Shown here in pieces: positions 42,731 through 54,694 of a DNA stretch of 64,000 nucleotides. The notes below the pieces were generated by a model. It did no database searches and was not told the origin of the DNA. It saw nothing but the letters and a program-made list of their open reading frames with translations. Made by a program: the position numbers and the translations under genes. The stretch spans positions 67,529,850-67,593,849 of the forward strand of contig CM075770.1 in the NCBI GenBank assembly GCA_037974665.1, in the 5' to 3' direction. The stretch's first letter is position 1, and every line of letters starts with the position of its first letter. This DNA comes from Ehretia macrophylla (lineage: Eukaryota > Streptophyta > Magnoliopsida > Boraginales > Ehretiaceae).

Positions 42731-44920
42731 TCATTTACCATGCCGAATCAAACCCTTGCGAGGAGAAATTTTCATAAATACTCGATCCCCCACGACAAAT
42801 TTCAGATCACCACGGCGTCTATCTGCATAACTCTTTTGCCGGCTCTGTGCTGTAAGCATTCTTTTTCTGATAAGCTGCACCTGATCAATCATTTTGTTCA
42901 TTTCAGGTAAGAGAGTAGGGTCGATAGTCTTCATTTCACCAACATTATCCCAGTAGAGAGGAGACCGACATTTACGCCCATACAGTGCCTCATAAGGTGC
43001 CATACCAATAGTAGCTTGATAACTATTGTTGTAGGCGAACTCTGCTAGTGGCAAATACTTCTCCCAACTCTTACCGAAGTCCAGAATACAAGCCCGCAAC
43101 ATATCCTCGAGGACTAAGATAGTTCTCTCGGATTGACCATCTGTCTGAGGATGATAAGTTGTACTGAAATTCAAATTCATGCCTAAAGCTTTCTGAATCT
43201 TCTGCCAGAACTGAGATGTGACTCTGGGATCTCTATCTGACACGATACTCTTTGGAATTCCATGTAGTCGGACAACCTTCTCAATATACAACTCTACCAG
43301 TTTATCAAGAGAATCAGACTTCTTTTTAGCAATAAAATGAGAAGTCTTGGTCAGTCTATCCACAATAAGCCAGACTGAGTCGTTACCCCTCGAAGACCTC
43401 GGTAAATCGGATACGAAATCCATAGTAATATGATCCCATTTCCAAACAGGACTAGCCAAAGGCTGGAATAACCCTGCAGGTCTGTGATGTTCTGGTTTAA
43501 CTTTCTGACAAGTAAGACATCGGGCAACATAGTCAGCAATTTCTCTCTTCATATTATTCCACCAGAAGTTCTGCTTCAAATCTTTATACATTTTCGTACT
43601 GCCTGGATGGATAGTATATCGAGAACTGTGTGCCTCAGCAAGAATATCCTTCTTTAGAGTTGGATCATTCGGAATACAGATTTTACCCTTGAATTTAAGA
43701 ATACCATCGTCGTGCAGTTTGAAATCCGACTCTCCCCCTTTATAATTCTCTAAGACTTTCAACAATTGAAGATCAACATGTTGAGCTTCTCGAATCCTGG
43801 ATAACAACAAAGATTGAATCTGCAAACTTGCAAATTGAATACCAGAATTTGAAGTACTAGGCTTCCATAAGCACAATTCTTCCATGAATTCCCAATTCTT
43901 GATAATCAAGCTAGCAACAGTAGCCTTTCGGCTCAAAGCATCAGCAACAATATTGGCCTTACCTGGAAGATAGTTAATGGTGCAGTTATAGTCCTCAAGT
44001 AATTCCAACCAACGCCTCTGCCTCATGTTCAACTCTTTATGTGAAAACAGATATTTCAAGCTCTTATGATCTGTAAAGATTTCAAATTTGTTGCCCCAGA
44101 GATAATGACGCCATTTCTTTAATGCAAGAATGATAGCTGCAAGCTCAAGATCATGAGTCGGATAGTTGAGTTCATAAGGTTTCAGTTTCCTGGAAGCATA
44201 AGCAATAACCCTGCCATTCTGCATCAATACACAACCCAGACCCTCCTTCGAAGCATCACTATAGATCATCAGATTATCATAACCCTCAGGTAAAGCAAGA
44301 ATAGGAGCTGTAGTCAATCTCTTCTTCAATTCCTGGAAGCTGGCCTCACATTTATCACTCCAGTCAAAAACTGTTTTCTTCTGAGTAAGTTGAGTTAAAG
44401 GCCCTGCAATCTTAGAGAAATCCTTGACAAACCTCCGATAATACCCAGCTAAACCAAGGAAGCTACGAATCTCCGTGACAGTTTCAGGTCGTTTCCAAGA
44501 TAACACAACTTCAATCTTCGCTGGATCAACAGAAATACCATCCTGCGAGATAATATGGCCAAGAAAAGCAACTTGCTTAAGCCAGAATTCACATTTGCTA
44601 AACTTTGCAAATAACTGATGCTCCTGAAGAGTCTGCAACACAATTCTGAGATGCTGTTCATGTTCCGCCTCAGATTTAGAATAGACAAGCACATCCTCAA
44701 TAAATATGACCACAAATTGGTCCAGATAAGGACGGAATACCCTCTGCATTAAGTCCATGAATGCGGCGGGAGCATTAGTAAGACCAAACGGCAAGACAAC
44801 AAACTCATAATGGCCATATCGAGTTCTGAAAGCAGTTTTAGGAACATCATCTTTCTTAATCCTCAGTTGATAATAGCCCTGCCTCAGATCAAATTTAGAG
44901 AATACCCTGGCGCCTTGCAA
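42731..44920 (-). pseudogene. L3 pol: reverse transcriptase, RNase H, integrase
   Basis: A 729-codon open stretch between stops at 44923-44921 and 42730-42728. In order it holds the RT core ([36 protein letters not shown] at residues 73-76, where the family has FxDD), RNase H (about residues 215-335: [38 protein letters not shown]), and integrase (about 430-650: an H-H-C-C zinc site ending CLTCQK, then the catalytic triad in [13 protein letters not shown] and DGQSERT). The glutamate in FIED replaces the first catalytic aspartate of RT and probably abolishes polymerase activity. All parts are otherwise well preserved, consistent with a recent insertion. Confidence 0.95.
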
Positions 44921-45112
44921 CTAATCAAATAACTCTTCGATTAAAGGCAAAGGATATTTATTTTTGATGGTTACCTGATTAAGACCTCGATAATCAATGC
45001 ATAGGCGAAGAGATCCGTCTTTCTTTTTAACGAAGAGAACTGGCGCACCCCACGGTGAAGAACTCGGCTGAATGAATCCCTTCTCAAGCAAGCCCTGCAA
45101 TTGAACTTTCAA
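44921..45112 (-). pseudogene. L3 RT N-terminal segment, stop-bounded
   Basis: 63 codons reading [20 protein letters not shown], then [20 protein letters not shown], the fingers region of RT. A TAG at 45115-45113 stands before it and a TAG at 44923-44921 after it (LFD-stop-LQGA). Both fit CAG to TAG. Element E has its TAG at the identical second position. Confidence 0.92.
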
Positions 45113-46120
45113 TTCCTACAACTCAGGTGGAGCCATTCTGTACGGAGTCCTAGAGACAGGTGAAGTCCCCGGCAATAAATCAATCATGAACTCTATCTCT
45201 CTATCAGGCGGTAACCCAGGTAATTCCTCAGGAAAGACCCCCGGAAACTCTCTCACGATAGGTACATCATTCAATTTCAATTGATCCCCAGGCTGATTAA
45301 TCAAATATGCAAGATAAGCCTCACAACCCTTGCTCAATAATTTAGATGCCCTAATAGAAGAAATAATAGGGGTTCCCGTAGATTTTCTACTACCAACTAT
45401 TTTAAGTATAGGCTGGTCAGGCATTTCTAGATACACAATCTTCTTTCTACAATCAAGCTGGGCATAATATTTACTTAACCAGTCCATCCCCAATATAATT
45501 TCAAAGTCATTGAAGGGTAGGATAATCAAATCAGCAGGAAAAACACGACCTTCAATAAATATACTACATGCTCTGCAACTAGACCTAGTAACCAACTTCG
45601 GACCCATAGGAGTATAGACCACAATCTCATGCAACAGTTTATCATGTTTCAATTTAGCATTTTGTGCACAAGTAGGAGTAATAAAAGAATGCGAAGCCCC
45701 GGAATCAATTAAAACCTTAACTGACTGATCATTAAGAAGAAAAATAACTTCTACCACAGCGGTAGTATCCGGAAGCTCCTCAGTATCTAAAGCAAATACA
45801 CGGGCCTGGCCTCGTGGTGGTGGTGCTGCAGCTGGGGCCCTGGTCTGAGAGTTCTGAGCTGATGTCTGACCTCTAGGGTTCTTAAATTTCTGACAGTCTT
45901 TAACCCTGTGCTGATCACTGCCGCACCCTGTACACTTGTTATGTTTCTTCCAACAAACATCCTCAGTGTGACCCTGACGCTGACAGAAGCTGCACTGCTG
46001 GTGACGTCTTGCAACAGTGCCTCCCGAAGGAGCTCTGTAAGTAGAGGTAGCTGAACTACCCTGCTGCGAACGGGAAACTGCTGGACGGAACTGACTCTGA
46101 GTCTGACTCTGGACTGGTCA
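45113..46120 (-). pseudogene. L3 gag C-terminus with zinc knuckles, and protease
   Basis: The same frame as gag, reopened after a TGA at 46120-46118. It has two CCHC knuckles (CSFCQRQGHTEDVC and CTGCGSDQHRVKDC, 45893-45994), which bind genomic RNA in the capsid. Then comes the pepsin-like retroviral-type protease with VKVLIDSGASHSFI (DSG at about 45706-45698) and FEIILGMDWLSKY. The protease active site is intact. The linker to RT ([19 protein letters not shown]) follows. Confidence 0.92.
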
Positions 46121-47023
46121 TGCCTGAGTCTGAGTAGGCCCTGTGTAACTCTGAGTCTGCCTCGGCTGCGAACTCTGCCCAACTGATACAGCCTGCCCCT
46201 GGTACCCTTGACTCTGAGACTGAAACCGTTTACTCGATTGACTGGTCTCGGCTAACACATCGGCTTTCCGTTTCTCATATCTCGAGGCAGCTCGGACTAC
46301 TGCAGCATAGTTAGGAAAATCATTTGAAGACAAGTTCACCATAATATCTCTCCTCAAACCCATGATGAACCTCTGAATCTTCATGTCCTCCGGCTGAATT
46401 AAAGCTGGTGCATAACGGGAAAGCCGGGTAAAAGTAGCCTCGTATTGATCTACGGTCATACTTCCCTGCTTCAAGTTTATGAACTCAGTTTGCCGCCTCT
46501 CGCGGGCAACTACCGATATATACTTGTCTCGAAATTCTCGGACAAAATCGGCCCACGAATGATGACCTCCCTCAGCTCCCCATTTCTCACTGATGGTATT
46601 CCACCAATCTTCAGCATCACCCTCGAGAAGGAAAGTAGCATAAGTAATTTTCCTGTCATCATGGCACTCGAGTATCGCTGCCACTCTGTCGAACTTCCTT
46701 AGCCACATCTCATCTTTCATATCATCCGGCTCCCCAAAGAAAGTATAGGCCCCATGATGTATAAACCGATCATACAGATTCCCTCCGATAAGACCACTAC
46801 CTCCGGCTCTCGCAGCCTGATTACCTGCAACAACCCCTGGTTGACCCTGTTGTGTAACAAACTGGGCGATAATGTTCATAGCTGTGGCCATCGTGGCCAA
46901 GATCTGTGCAGTGCTCGGTTCTTGAACCTGCGGTGCATTTTCGGCTACCTCAGCTTCTTGCCCATGAACCCCCTCGGGTTCTCCACCAACATTCGGATTA
47001 TCAGCACGACGGCGAGGCCCCAT
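46121..47023 (-). CDS. L3 gag, N-terminal and capsid region
   Basis: 301 codons from ATG at 47023-47021 (MGPRRRADNPN) to a TGA at 46120-46118. The retrotransposon gag domain is clear: FFGEPDDMKDEMWLRKFDRV, then FLLEGDAEDWWNTISEKWG, then FREFRDKYI-like VREFRDKYISVVARERRQ, then LKQGSMTVDQYEATFTRLSR. A Gln/Ser-rich linker leads toward the zinc knuckles, which lie beyond the stop. Gag forms the cytoplasmic particle in which reverse transcription occurs. The start is chosen because it is the first ATG after the leader and matches E (MPPRRGTQG). Confidence 0.9.
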
Positions 47024-47382
47024 CTCGAATAACTAGAATGCAAAGTGTTATGACAGGTATATATATATATATATGTATATATGCAATTTATAAGCAACAC
47101 ATGAAGAAAAGTCCAATTAGATTCACATAAAGTCAAGTACATAGAAGTTCAAATAAATATTCCACATTCCTGAAGTAAACATAAATCACTAGATCATACT
47201 TGACATTCTGAACTCTTGATATTCTATTTCCATGCTAGCATGTTCATTCCTTCTTCAAATTTTACTTAGGCAGATCAAAATCAAAGACTCATGTATTCAC
47301 AAGGTCACATAACAAATCTCTACCCACAGACCGAGAAATTTAACCCGGCTTCATGCAATCTATGGCTCTGATACCACTTAAA
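47024..47382 (-). other. Leader and PBS of L3
   Basis: On the minus strand TGGTATCAGAGCC (47376-47364) is a perfect 12-base match to the initiator tRNA-Met complement, a few bases inside the LTR. The untranslated leader that follows holds an AT microsatellite at about 47058-47076 and no other recognised signal. Confidence 0.92.
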
Positions 47383-49878
47383 TGTCACGCCCCGACCCAA
47401 CCCCCAAGCTAAAGGTTAAGTCCGGACCCGACACACGGACAGAGTCTCCCTTGTACCGTGGACATTCTAAAAACCTGTAAACACTTAAACAAAGTCCCAA
47501 CAATACAATACAAGCTTTTCTTAATTAAACAACAAAGCTATAAGGCCATCCGAGCCTTATAGTACACAATACTCCAAAACACACAAGCATGCGAGAACTT
47601 GTTGTCAGCATAGTCTTATAATCCTGACATTCTAGGAAATCAATAAAACAACTTAAAGAATAAAGCATTCGACATTAACCATCCACTCCCAAGCATGCAA
47701 GGAAATAAGGCAAGAATAAAAGTTATTACAGTTCATAGACTTTCAAAGCTACAACCCAACCAACTAATCTTCAACTTATACAACAAGCATATACATAGCC
47801 CTTGGGCCACAAAATAGTACATAAAGTAATCAGATGAGTCTTCCACATAGCAGCAAAATCATTAACCACCTCAAGTTATCAGACACAGCAACTAAGGTAA
47901 AGGCTCGATCTGAACTTCTTCTTCCTCAACTAATTCAACCAGCTGGGGATCACCCTCAGCGTCTCCTGAAACAGATATCGAGGTATGAGCAACCACTGTT
48001 GCCCAGTGAGGGATATAGTCCCGGGGCGTGCAATGCAACATATAATACAATTTATACAACAATAACACTTAGACAATTAAAGAAACAACGATAACTTAAA
48101 TAACCACACTTTAAAAGGATACGTTTCAACAATCCCCTATACACCAATCTTCACTAGTCTTCAATCACGATCCACGAACCACGAGCACGATCACGATAAG
48201 CCGGCATAATCCCCAAACACTCCAGTGGGTGTACTCCGGATGTACCCCGAATTCCTATGACCCAACATCCCCTGGCAATCTCCGGACCAGGCGAATGAGG
48301 GAATAGGGTACGGAGTTTGAATATCCACCGGCAAGCCCTCTACTGCCCAGCCGATATTCAACACATCCGCCCCTGACACTATGGTTGCGCAACCACTATG
48401 AAATGCACTCAACGATGGCAAGTTAATAGCAATAATATAAGCATTAACACATATGAGGATCAACAAAGTAGGTTGACCTCGATACAATTAGGATAGAAGC
48501 AAATATAGAAGTTAATAAGCAGTTTACAAATGAACTTATACCAAATAAGCATAGAATCATTCCAAAAGCTCCAAATCAATTTAAAATCACATATAAACAC
48601 TCAAGAAGTCCTGACATGGGTTTAGAAGTGTGAGACAACTTAAATTGTACTTAAACCCCTTTGTTTTTCGAACTATTTCTCTTCTAAACCAAAGTTAATG
48701 ATTTCATTTTCAAAGGAAACTCTCCCAACCTTCTAACTAACCCCCAAGGTACCCTCTCAACCCTCTAACTCATTCAAATGCACGCGTTTACCCCGAAAGC
48801 CCCAATTTCCCTCTTTTGGCTTAAAACCATACCTACATTGTCCGGGCTTCAAACAAGGAATATCAAGGCATCTATAGCACCTAGGTAGCCTAAGGTTACT
48901 ATAATTGAAGCCTGAATCCACCCGGATTCGCATTAACCCCGAAAGCCCCAACTTAAAGTCGGCTATTTTCCATTTTTAGGCAATTTAAGGCAATGCAAGT
49001 GCACGGGGCTATTAGGCTATCTTCACTAACACCTAAGGCATCTATTATAAGCATTAAATCAAGCTAATTCGAGCAATTACACAAAACCCTAGAAAAAAAT
49101 GTCACTATTCACCCTAAAAATTAAAGTAACGATTCTAACCGTTTAAAAAGCGAAACAACGGCTCAAATGTGGTCTCTAGCATTCATATAGATGGTATATT
49201 AGCATAGATAACATTTACAATGGCATTTAATCATATTTTCAACAAATCAAGAAATGAGTAACTATTTAAAAATGCAAAAACAAACCATGAAATCCCTCAC
49301 CACTACGCGTAGGAGCACCTAGGGACCTTGCAAACACCCTACACTAGTTGCTCAAGGCTTGGAGAGGCTTGGATTGGAGGCTTGGTGAGCAAAATCTCTC
49401 CCTTTTTCACCCTTGGAGCTATCGGGTTCCTGCTACTGTTTTTCAGCCTTTTATTTTATTTTATTTTTTTTTTGCCTTTTTGTGAGCTTAGGTGATATAT
49501 AGAAGGGTTAAGTTATGGTGGGGTCATTTGGGTGCTTAAATGATCTAATAAAATGTGCGTAGTAAGCTTTAAAACGAGCTTAGATAGTAAAATATATGCT
49601 AGCTAATTAATTACCTAAGTTAGTTACGTAATACTATTCATTCAACTACTAAAGTCATTTTCTAAACGAGCCTTCCTAACGCCTTAAGCTCAAATGCACA
49701 TTTTTCCCACTACTTTTACAATTAATATGATTTAATAAAAATGCTAATTAACTAATAGAAAGCAGTTTAAAAACGGAGTGAATAGTAGTCACAAAGTCAG
49801 TTAATAAGGCATAGAAGTAAATGCGCAAACAAGGGATGCAACAGTAATTAAATGCATGGCTAAAACTCGGGCGTCACA
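47383..49878 (-). mobile_element. 5' LTR of L3
   Basis: 2496 bp, co-linear with 39833-42328. Its terminal hairpin is intact (TGAGCAAC / GTTGCCCA on the plus strand, 47986-48005, with one G-U pair). The acidic frame is open (47892-47965), and its CTACTTT hairpin is at 48455-48480. This LTR would contain the promoter, but I could not single out a TATA box with confidence. Confidence 0.95.
47892..48005 (-). other. Hairpin plus acidic mini-exon in L3 5' LTR
   Basis: On the minus strand an 8-pair stem TGGGCAAC-AGTG-GTTGCTCA is followed by CTGTTTCAG. In the common phase the frame from 47965 reads GDAEGDPQLVELVEEEEVQ and then IEPLP, with the stop at 47894-47892. It differs from the 3' LTR copy by one residue. 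Confidence 0.55.
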
Positions 49879-50523
49879 ACCTCTATATGATATTTGTATG
49901 TATTACTTGACTAATTGCATTGCATACTCCTCTCATCTCCGTCCTTGAGACCAATTCCCCTCGCTGAGCAATAGTTTTTGTCTCATTCCTCTCTATACTA
50001 TATTTTTACAGGAGTAGTTGAAGCAGACCCTATCGAGGTAATAGAGGAGGAGGAGCAGGTGGAGGTTTTTCCGTGATAGCACTTCTCTGCTTTGCTGGTG
50101 GTTGGTTACCAGATTTTGTACGAGCCTTGCTTGTTATGTATATTGCTTGGATGTCGCTTAATTTTGAGGCTTGTAGCCTTGTTTGTATATTCTAGTTTGA
50201 GGCCTCTACGGTCTTATGTTGTATAAGTTGAAAGAATGTAAAGTTGTAAACTTATACCCTTGTGACTAGTAAGGAAATGCATGCTAATGGAATTGATTAG
50301 TGGCATAAATACTTGTGTAGTATGCATATCATTTTTGGGTTTCAAAGTTGGTTAATAAGAAATGTATGTTTTAAAGAAAGTCGGCTTGTTTTGAATTGTT
50401 TTATAGCTTTCGCAAGTATTATGATGATTTTAGGGTTTTCGGATCGTCCGTAGTACAGAGGAGACTCCGTCCGTGTGTCGGGTCCAGGCTTGGCCTTTTG
50501 CTGGGTAGGGTCAGGGCGTGACA
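49879..50523 (+). mobile_element. 5' LTR of element E, second part
   Basis: Resumes after L3 with the second ACCTC copy (49879-49883) and ends TCAGGGCGTGACA at 50523, followed by the PBS of E. It contains an acceptor-like TTTTTACAG (50003-50011) and the acidic frame at 50012-50076. Confidence 0.92.
49965..50076 (+). other. Acidic mini-exon in E LTR
   Basis: CCCCTCGCTGAGCAATAG, then GTCTCA, is the equivalent of the terminal hairpin but weakly paired here. It is followed by TATTTTTACAG and, in the shared phase, GVVEADPIEVIEEEEQVEV and FP, stopping at 50074-50076. The similarity to L3 (EGDPQLIELVEEEEVQIEP) is stronger in protein than in DNA. Confidence 0.55.
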
Positions 50524-50836
50524 TCTTTAGGTGGTATCAAAGCATGATAGTCTTGCATGAGCCGGGATATGTTTCTCGGTCTGTGGGGTAAAGGTCCAAA
50601 ATGCTAGAATGTTATTGTATAATTGTTAAGTGGAAAGAAAATGTTATAGCATGACTTTGTGAACTTGTAGTGCTTATGTGTTTAAAGTGAATTAGTTTGG
50701 CATGTCAAACTTGTGTTATGTGAATTGTGTGATAGAATATTGGATTGTTATTGACTTGAGTGTTATCTAATCTTATGTGCTATATTTCTGTCTATAAACT
50801 GCTTTTAAATGTTGCCAGCTATTGTGAATTGCTACT
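50524..50836 (+). other. PBS and leader of element E
   Basis: TGGTATCAAAGCATG (50532-50546) lies eight bases inside the LTR and differs by one base from the initiator tRNA-Met complement. The remaining leader to the gag ATG shows no other signal. Confidence 0.88.
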
Positions 50837-51747
50837 ATGCCGCCACGACGTGGTACTCAAGGTAAAGGATCAGATGAAGAGGCAGCAGAACAGGGTCAGC
50901 AGCCGTTGCCTGAGCAGTTTATGGCCACTACGACTACTACAGTAGATCGGATTACACAGGTGTTGCATGAGCAGAGGCAGGACAGGAATAATCCCCAGGG
51001 AAATCAAGCTAATCCTGGTGGACAGGGGTACAGAGTTGAGAATAATCAGTTAAAGAAATTTCTGAGGCACGAGCCAGGAAAGTTCTTCGGAGAGCCGGAT
51101 GATGAGGCGGCCGAGAGATGGATTAATCGTGTCGAGAAAATTTTCACCGCTTTGAGGTACACTGATGAGGCTAGAATAGATTATGCGTCATTCTTATTTG
51201 AGGGTGATGCAGAGCAGTGGTGGAATACTGTCAGATTGAGGTGGGATTGTGAGGATGTTCCACATTTATGGGATGATTTTGTGAGTGAGTTTCGGGATAA
51301 GTATATTCCCGAGATGGCTATGGAAAGGAGGGAAGACGAGTTTGTGGCCCTGAATCAGGGAAATATGACTGTTGCACAGTACGAGGCTAGGTTTGTTAGC
51401 CTGTCGAGGTATATGTCCGAGTTGGTACGACCGCCTAGGAGGATGATTCATAGGTTTGTCCGTGGGCTGAGAATGGATATTCAGTTGCATTTGACTGGGC
51501 AGACCTACACTACTTTTCCCGAGGCATTTCAGGCAGCCTCGAAGTTTGACAAACGAAAGGCTGAGATGTTAACTGAGAGCAGTCAGCCGAGTAAGAAGCA
51601 GTATTTGGGCCAGAGCAGCTAGAGTCAGCCGAGGCAGTATCAGACTTCTACACAGGTTCCTCAGCAACGTCCGTATCAGCCACAACAGCAGATTCATGCT
51701 AGGCCAGCCGTGACTAGACCGCAACAGGGAGGTACAGCTCCTACTAC
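50837..51747 (+). pseudogene. Element E gag, first part
   Basis: Starts MPPRRGTQGKG and contains the gag domain (FFGEPDDEAAERWINRVEKI, FLFEGDAEQWWNTVRLRW, VSEFRDKYIPEMAMERREDE, LNQGNMTVAQYEARFVSLSR). A TAG at 51620-51622 stops it after 261 residues; the frame then continues with a Gln/Pro-rich stretch to 51747, where L4 is inserted. Skipping L4 and one ACTAC copy, the frame passes directly into 59250 without a shift, which proves the two halves are one gene. Confidence 0.93.
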
Positions 51748-54694
51748 TGTGATAACCCGAACCCGGCATGTATTTAATAGCACTTGACTGCATTTGATTA
51801 AATGTTTAATTAGTTAAATCAACCAATTTGCAATATTTTAATATTCCTCTTGGAAGCATTTAGTAGTTGTAAATTGAATAATTAAAAGATTATTACCTAT
51901 TCCTGATAATTATGGTAATTGAATTTCTTTTCTTGTGATTAATTAAGTGTTATCTTAAATGTTAGTGTTTAATTGTATTTGACTATGTGTTTATATTAAC
52001 TTTCATTTGTAGCTTAACATTAACTTCATAATTCTTTAAAATGTTCTAAAAATAGTTAAATTAATTATTTTAAATGAATATTGATTACCTTGATTGTTTT
52101 GATTATTTTAATAATCGGTTTTGGTTGTTTTGTGTTAAAATTTCTCTGTTTTCAAATAAATGAGAAAAGTAACTCTGAGCCGGAGTAAATTTTAAACTAT
52201 GATGCTTTCCAAAAAATGATATATTTCTTAGATTCTTTGAGGTTTAATTGTCACTTCTTGGTTGACGCAAAGTGCATAGCATATCGAGAGCGATAGTTAG
52301 AGAGCGGTTCCTAGTCCTCAACAAATAGTCAAAACTAGTGTTTGGTGTCTTAAATTTTATATTTTAATTGTTGTTAGCTAGAATTAATATTTCATTAGTT
52401 GTGTTAGCTTTAAAATGCATAAAATAAGCTAGTTTGACCAACTTAAGTGAGCATTTACCAAAGCTTTGACCTTTTGACCTTGTGTCTTCTTTTAATAGCC
52501 TAAAATAACACACACAAAAACAGAGCTGAACAGAACATGAAAGGGCCGAAAAAATAAGGAGAGAAAAAAAAGAAAATTCAACATCAAATCTTCGATTCTT
52601 CGCGTGAGCTTGCACGGGGTGGTTTCCGAGGCATCCTACGAGGTTTTCCTAGCGTCTAGGAGCGTCTAAGGTGAGGGTTTCATCGTTATTTGCGCATTTG
52701 AAATATTTGTATCTAAACTTTGATTTTTGGATTTTATGCGTAGATCGTTAGTTTAATCGTTTTAATGCTTAAAGAATGTTCCTTGTTGATTGTAGGACAT
52801 GTATTTATAGCTTTTTAACATTTTCTGCGGTTGAATATTGGAATTGAAATATAAATTGTGTAATGAATAGTAAATTATGAATAGTAAACCCCCGTTTCGA
52901 TGAATTTGCTCCGTTACGCGTTCTGTTGATGTAGGAAGATGCTTGATATGCTAGAATGCCTAAATGTGTGGTTTAATTGGAATGTGTAATGGAAAAATGG
53001 AGAAAAACGGCTTAGTGAAAGTCAGGGTCGTTTAGGTCGAGTTTGGCATTTTCTCGTTTTGCGTGTTGGCATTGTTTCAGGAGGCCATGGAAGTACTTTT
53101 GGTGCTATTTTGTCATTGGTTGGGTGTTTGGTTGGTATAGTTGTAGTTCAAATGAGCAAAGGGGAAAATCAGGACTTTGCGCGAATTCTAGGGTAAAGTA
53201 GGGTTTCGAGGTCTTTAGACGTGCCTTATGGTGACCTAGGAGGATTAGTGAAGTTGGTTTCCAAAGCTCGTGGCTCGTTTGAAAGTAGTAGCATTTGAAA
53301 GTTCGGGTCATTTTTGGGATTTTGTGTGTTTTCATAGTATAATGTTTATAGAATTTGTTTAAAATGCTTATAGAATGTTTATAATGCTTATACAATGTTT
53401 ATATTGCTTATAGAATGCTTATAATGCCTATAGGATACTTGTTATTGCTTGATAAGGTTAATTGGTGTTGTTCTTGTTACTTGTTTGATTGTAAATGCTT
53501 GTTAATGCTTATTACGCTTGTTAGAGTTGTTTATTGATTGAAATGTTTATCAATTGTTGATAATGCTTGATATCTTGTTTATCGCTCGTTTATCGCCTTG
53601 TATCGAGTCTTGCATTGCATAGTGTCCAGCGTGTGAGTGATGGGCCTCTCTGGGTAGCCTCGGGTTGCCAGTGTTGGTTGCTCTAGCTCCGTAGCTATTC
53701 CCTCTTCTCGCTTGGGCTGCCTCCCAGGGAGATTTGGGTCATAGAATTGATGGATACTTCTGGGGTATTCCAAACTAGTATTATAAGGTGGATGCGCGCT
53801 TATTGTCATCATTGTCAACATCAAGCTCGAGATTGATGTATCGCTCGTGAAATGGTACATTGCTCGTATGAGTGAACCATAGCCTTCAGAGTGTGGTATA
53901 GCTTTGAATGGTTGTGTTAATGCTTTCAGTAATTGCTTATTGTATTGATTGTTTGTCTCGATTGCTTACTTATCAGTTATATTGCTTAACTGTCTTATTT
54001 GCATTGCATGAATTTCTTTCTCTCCAATTCGATATCTGTCTCGCCCTCACTGAGTATACGTGTTGTGTATACTCACTCCTCATCACCATATTTCAGGATA
54101 TGCCATGTTAGATGGACAGTTTGTGATTTCGTGAAAGTTCGTGCTTGAAGAGTTGTCTTGCGTGCTATGTGGCTTGAGTTGTCAAAGATGCAAGATGTAT
54201 GCTTTTATGTATTGTATGTATTTATTGTTAAAAGAAATGTAATCTAAATTAGCTAAATAGTTGAGGTAAATCGATAAGCTAGTTATGTAATCAGTTAGCA
54301 TAGCTTAACTTCAATGCTTGTTTGTAATGTCCCAAGGAAAAGAATTAGAATGGCATGATACTTTTATTTTACGCAGTAGCTTAGTATGGTTTAATTGTCC
54401 AGTTTGAGTGTACTTGTCAAAAATGAAAAGAGATAGGTTAGCTTTTAAATTAGAAATGTATGTATACTTGCTGAGTTTAATTGTTGAGAACCGAGGCTCA
54501 GATGGCCTTGAGGAAGTTTTGTATGGTTGGACACAGTGTTGGTGCATTTATATGCTATTACAGGTTTTGCAATTTGCCTAGAAACAGGGGAGACTCCGTC
54601 CGTTTTCCTTGAAAATTTATGCCCGGGTTTGGTTTGAGTTGTGATTAGATTGATTGTTAGAACACCCGGTCTCGAGAGGGATCGGGGTGTTACA
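51748..54694 (+). mobile_element. 5' LTR of L4
   Basis: TGTGATAACCCGAACCCGG to ATCGGGGTGTTACA, 2947 bp. Internally: a donor-like CTAAGGTGAGGG (about 52665-52677), an array of TATAATGCTTATAGAATG-like units (about 53335-53445), a GC module (about 53640-53800) and a perfect TGAGTATAC / GTATACTCA hairpin (54051-54075). The sequence after the acceptor-like TTTCAG is open for only a dozen codons and not acidic. Confidence 0.95.
53335..53445. repeat. Short degenerate array in L4 LTR
   Basis: About seven units of 13-17 bases on the theme TTATAGAATGTTTATAATGC. The 3' LTR carries a shorter version at about 57925-58000, so the array length has changed since insertion or in its source copy. Confidence 0.75.

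Larger units (their letters stand above)
39833..49878 (-). mobile_element. Complete gypsy element L3 (Tekay-type chromovirus), TSD ACCTC
   Basis: A 10,046-bp element with two 2496-bp LTRs that look about 98% identical by eye. The TSD is ACCTC at 39828-39832 and 49879-49883. It is nested in the 5' LTR of E. PBS, leader, gag-pol and PPT are all present on the minus strand. Gag and pol share one continuous reading frame, as in chromoviruses, interrupted by four stop codons, so this copy is not autonomous in its present form. Confidence 0.96.

Noticed and set aside
45787-46182. 131-codon Arg-rich frame in L3
   Set aside because: It is a shadow of the gag C-terminus; the true frame through this stretch carries both zinc knuckles and joins gag to protease.
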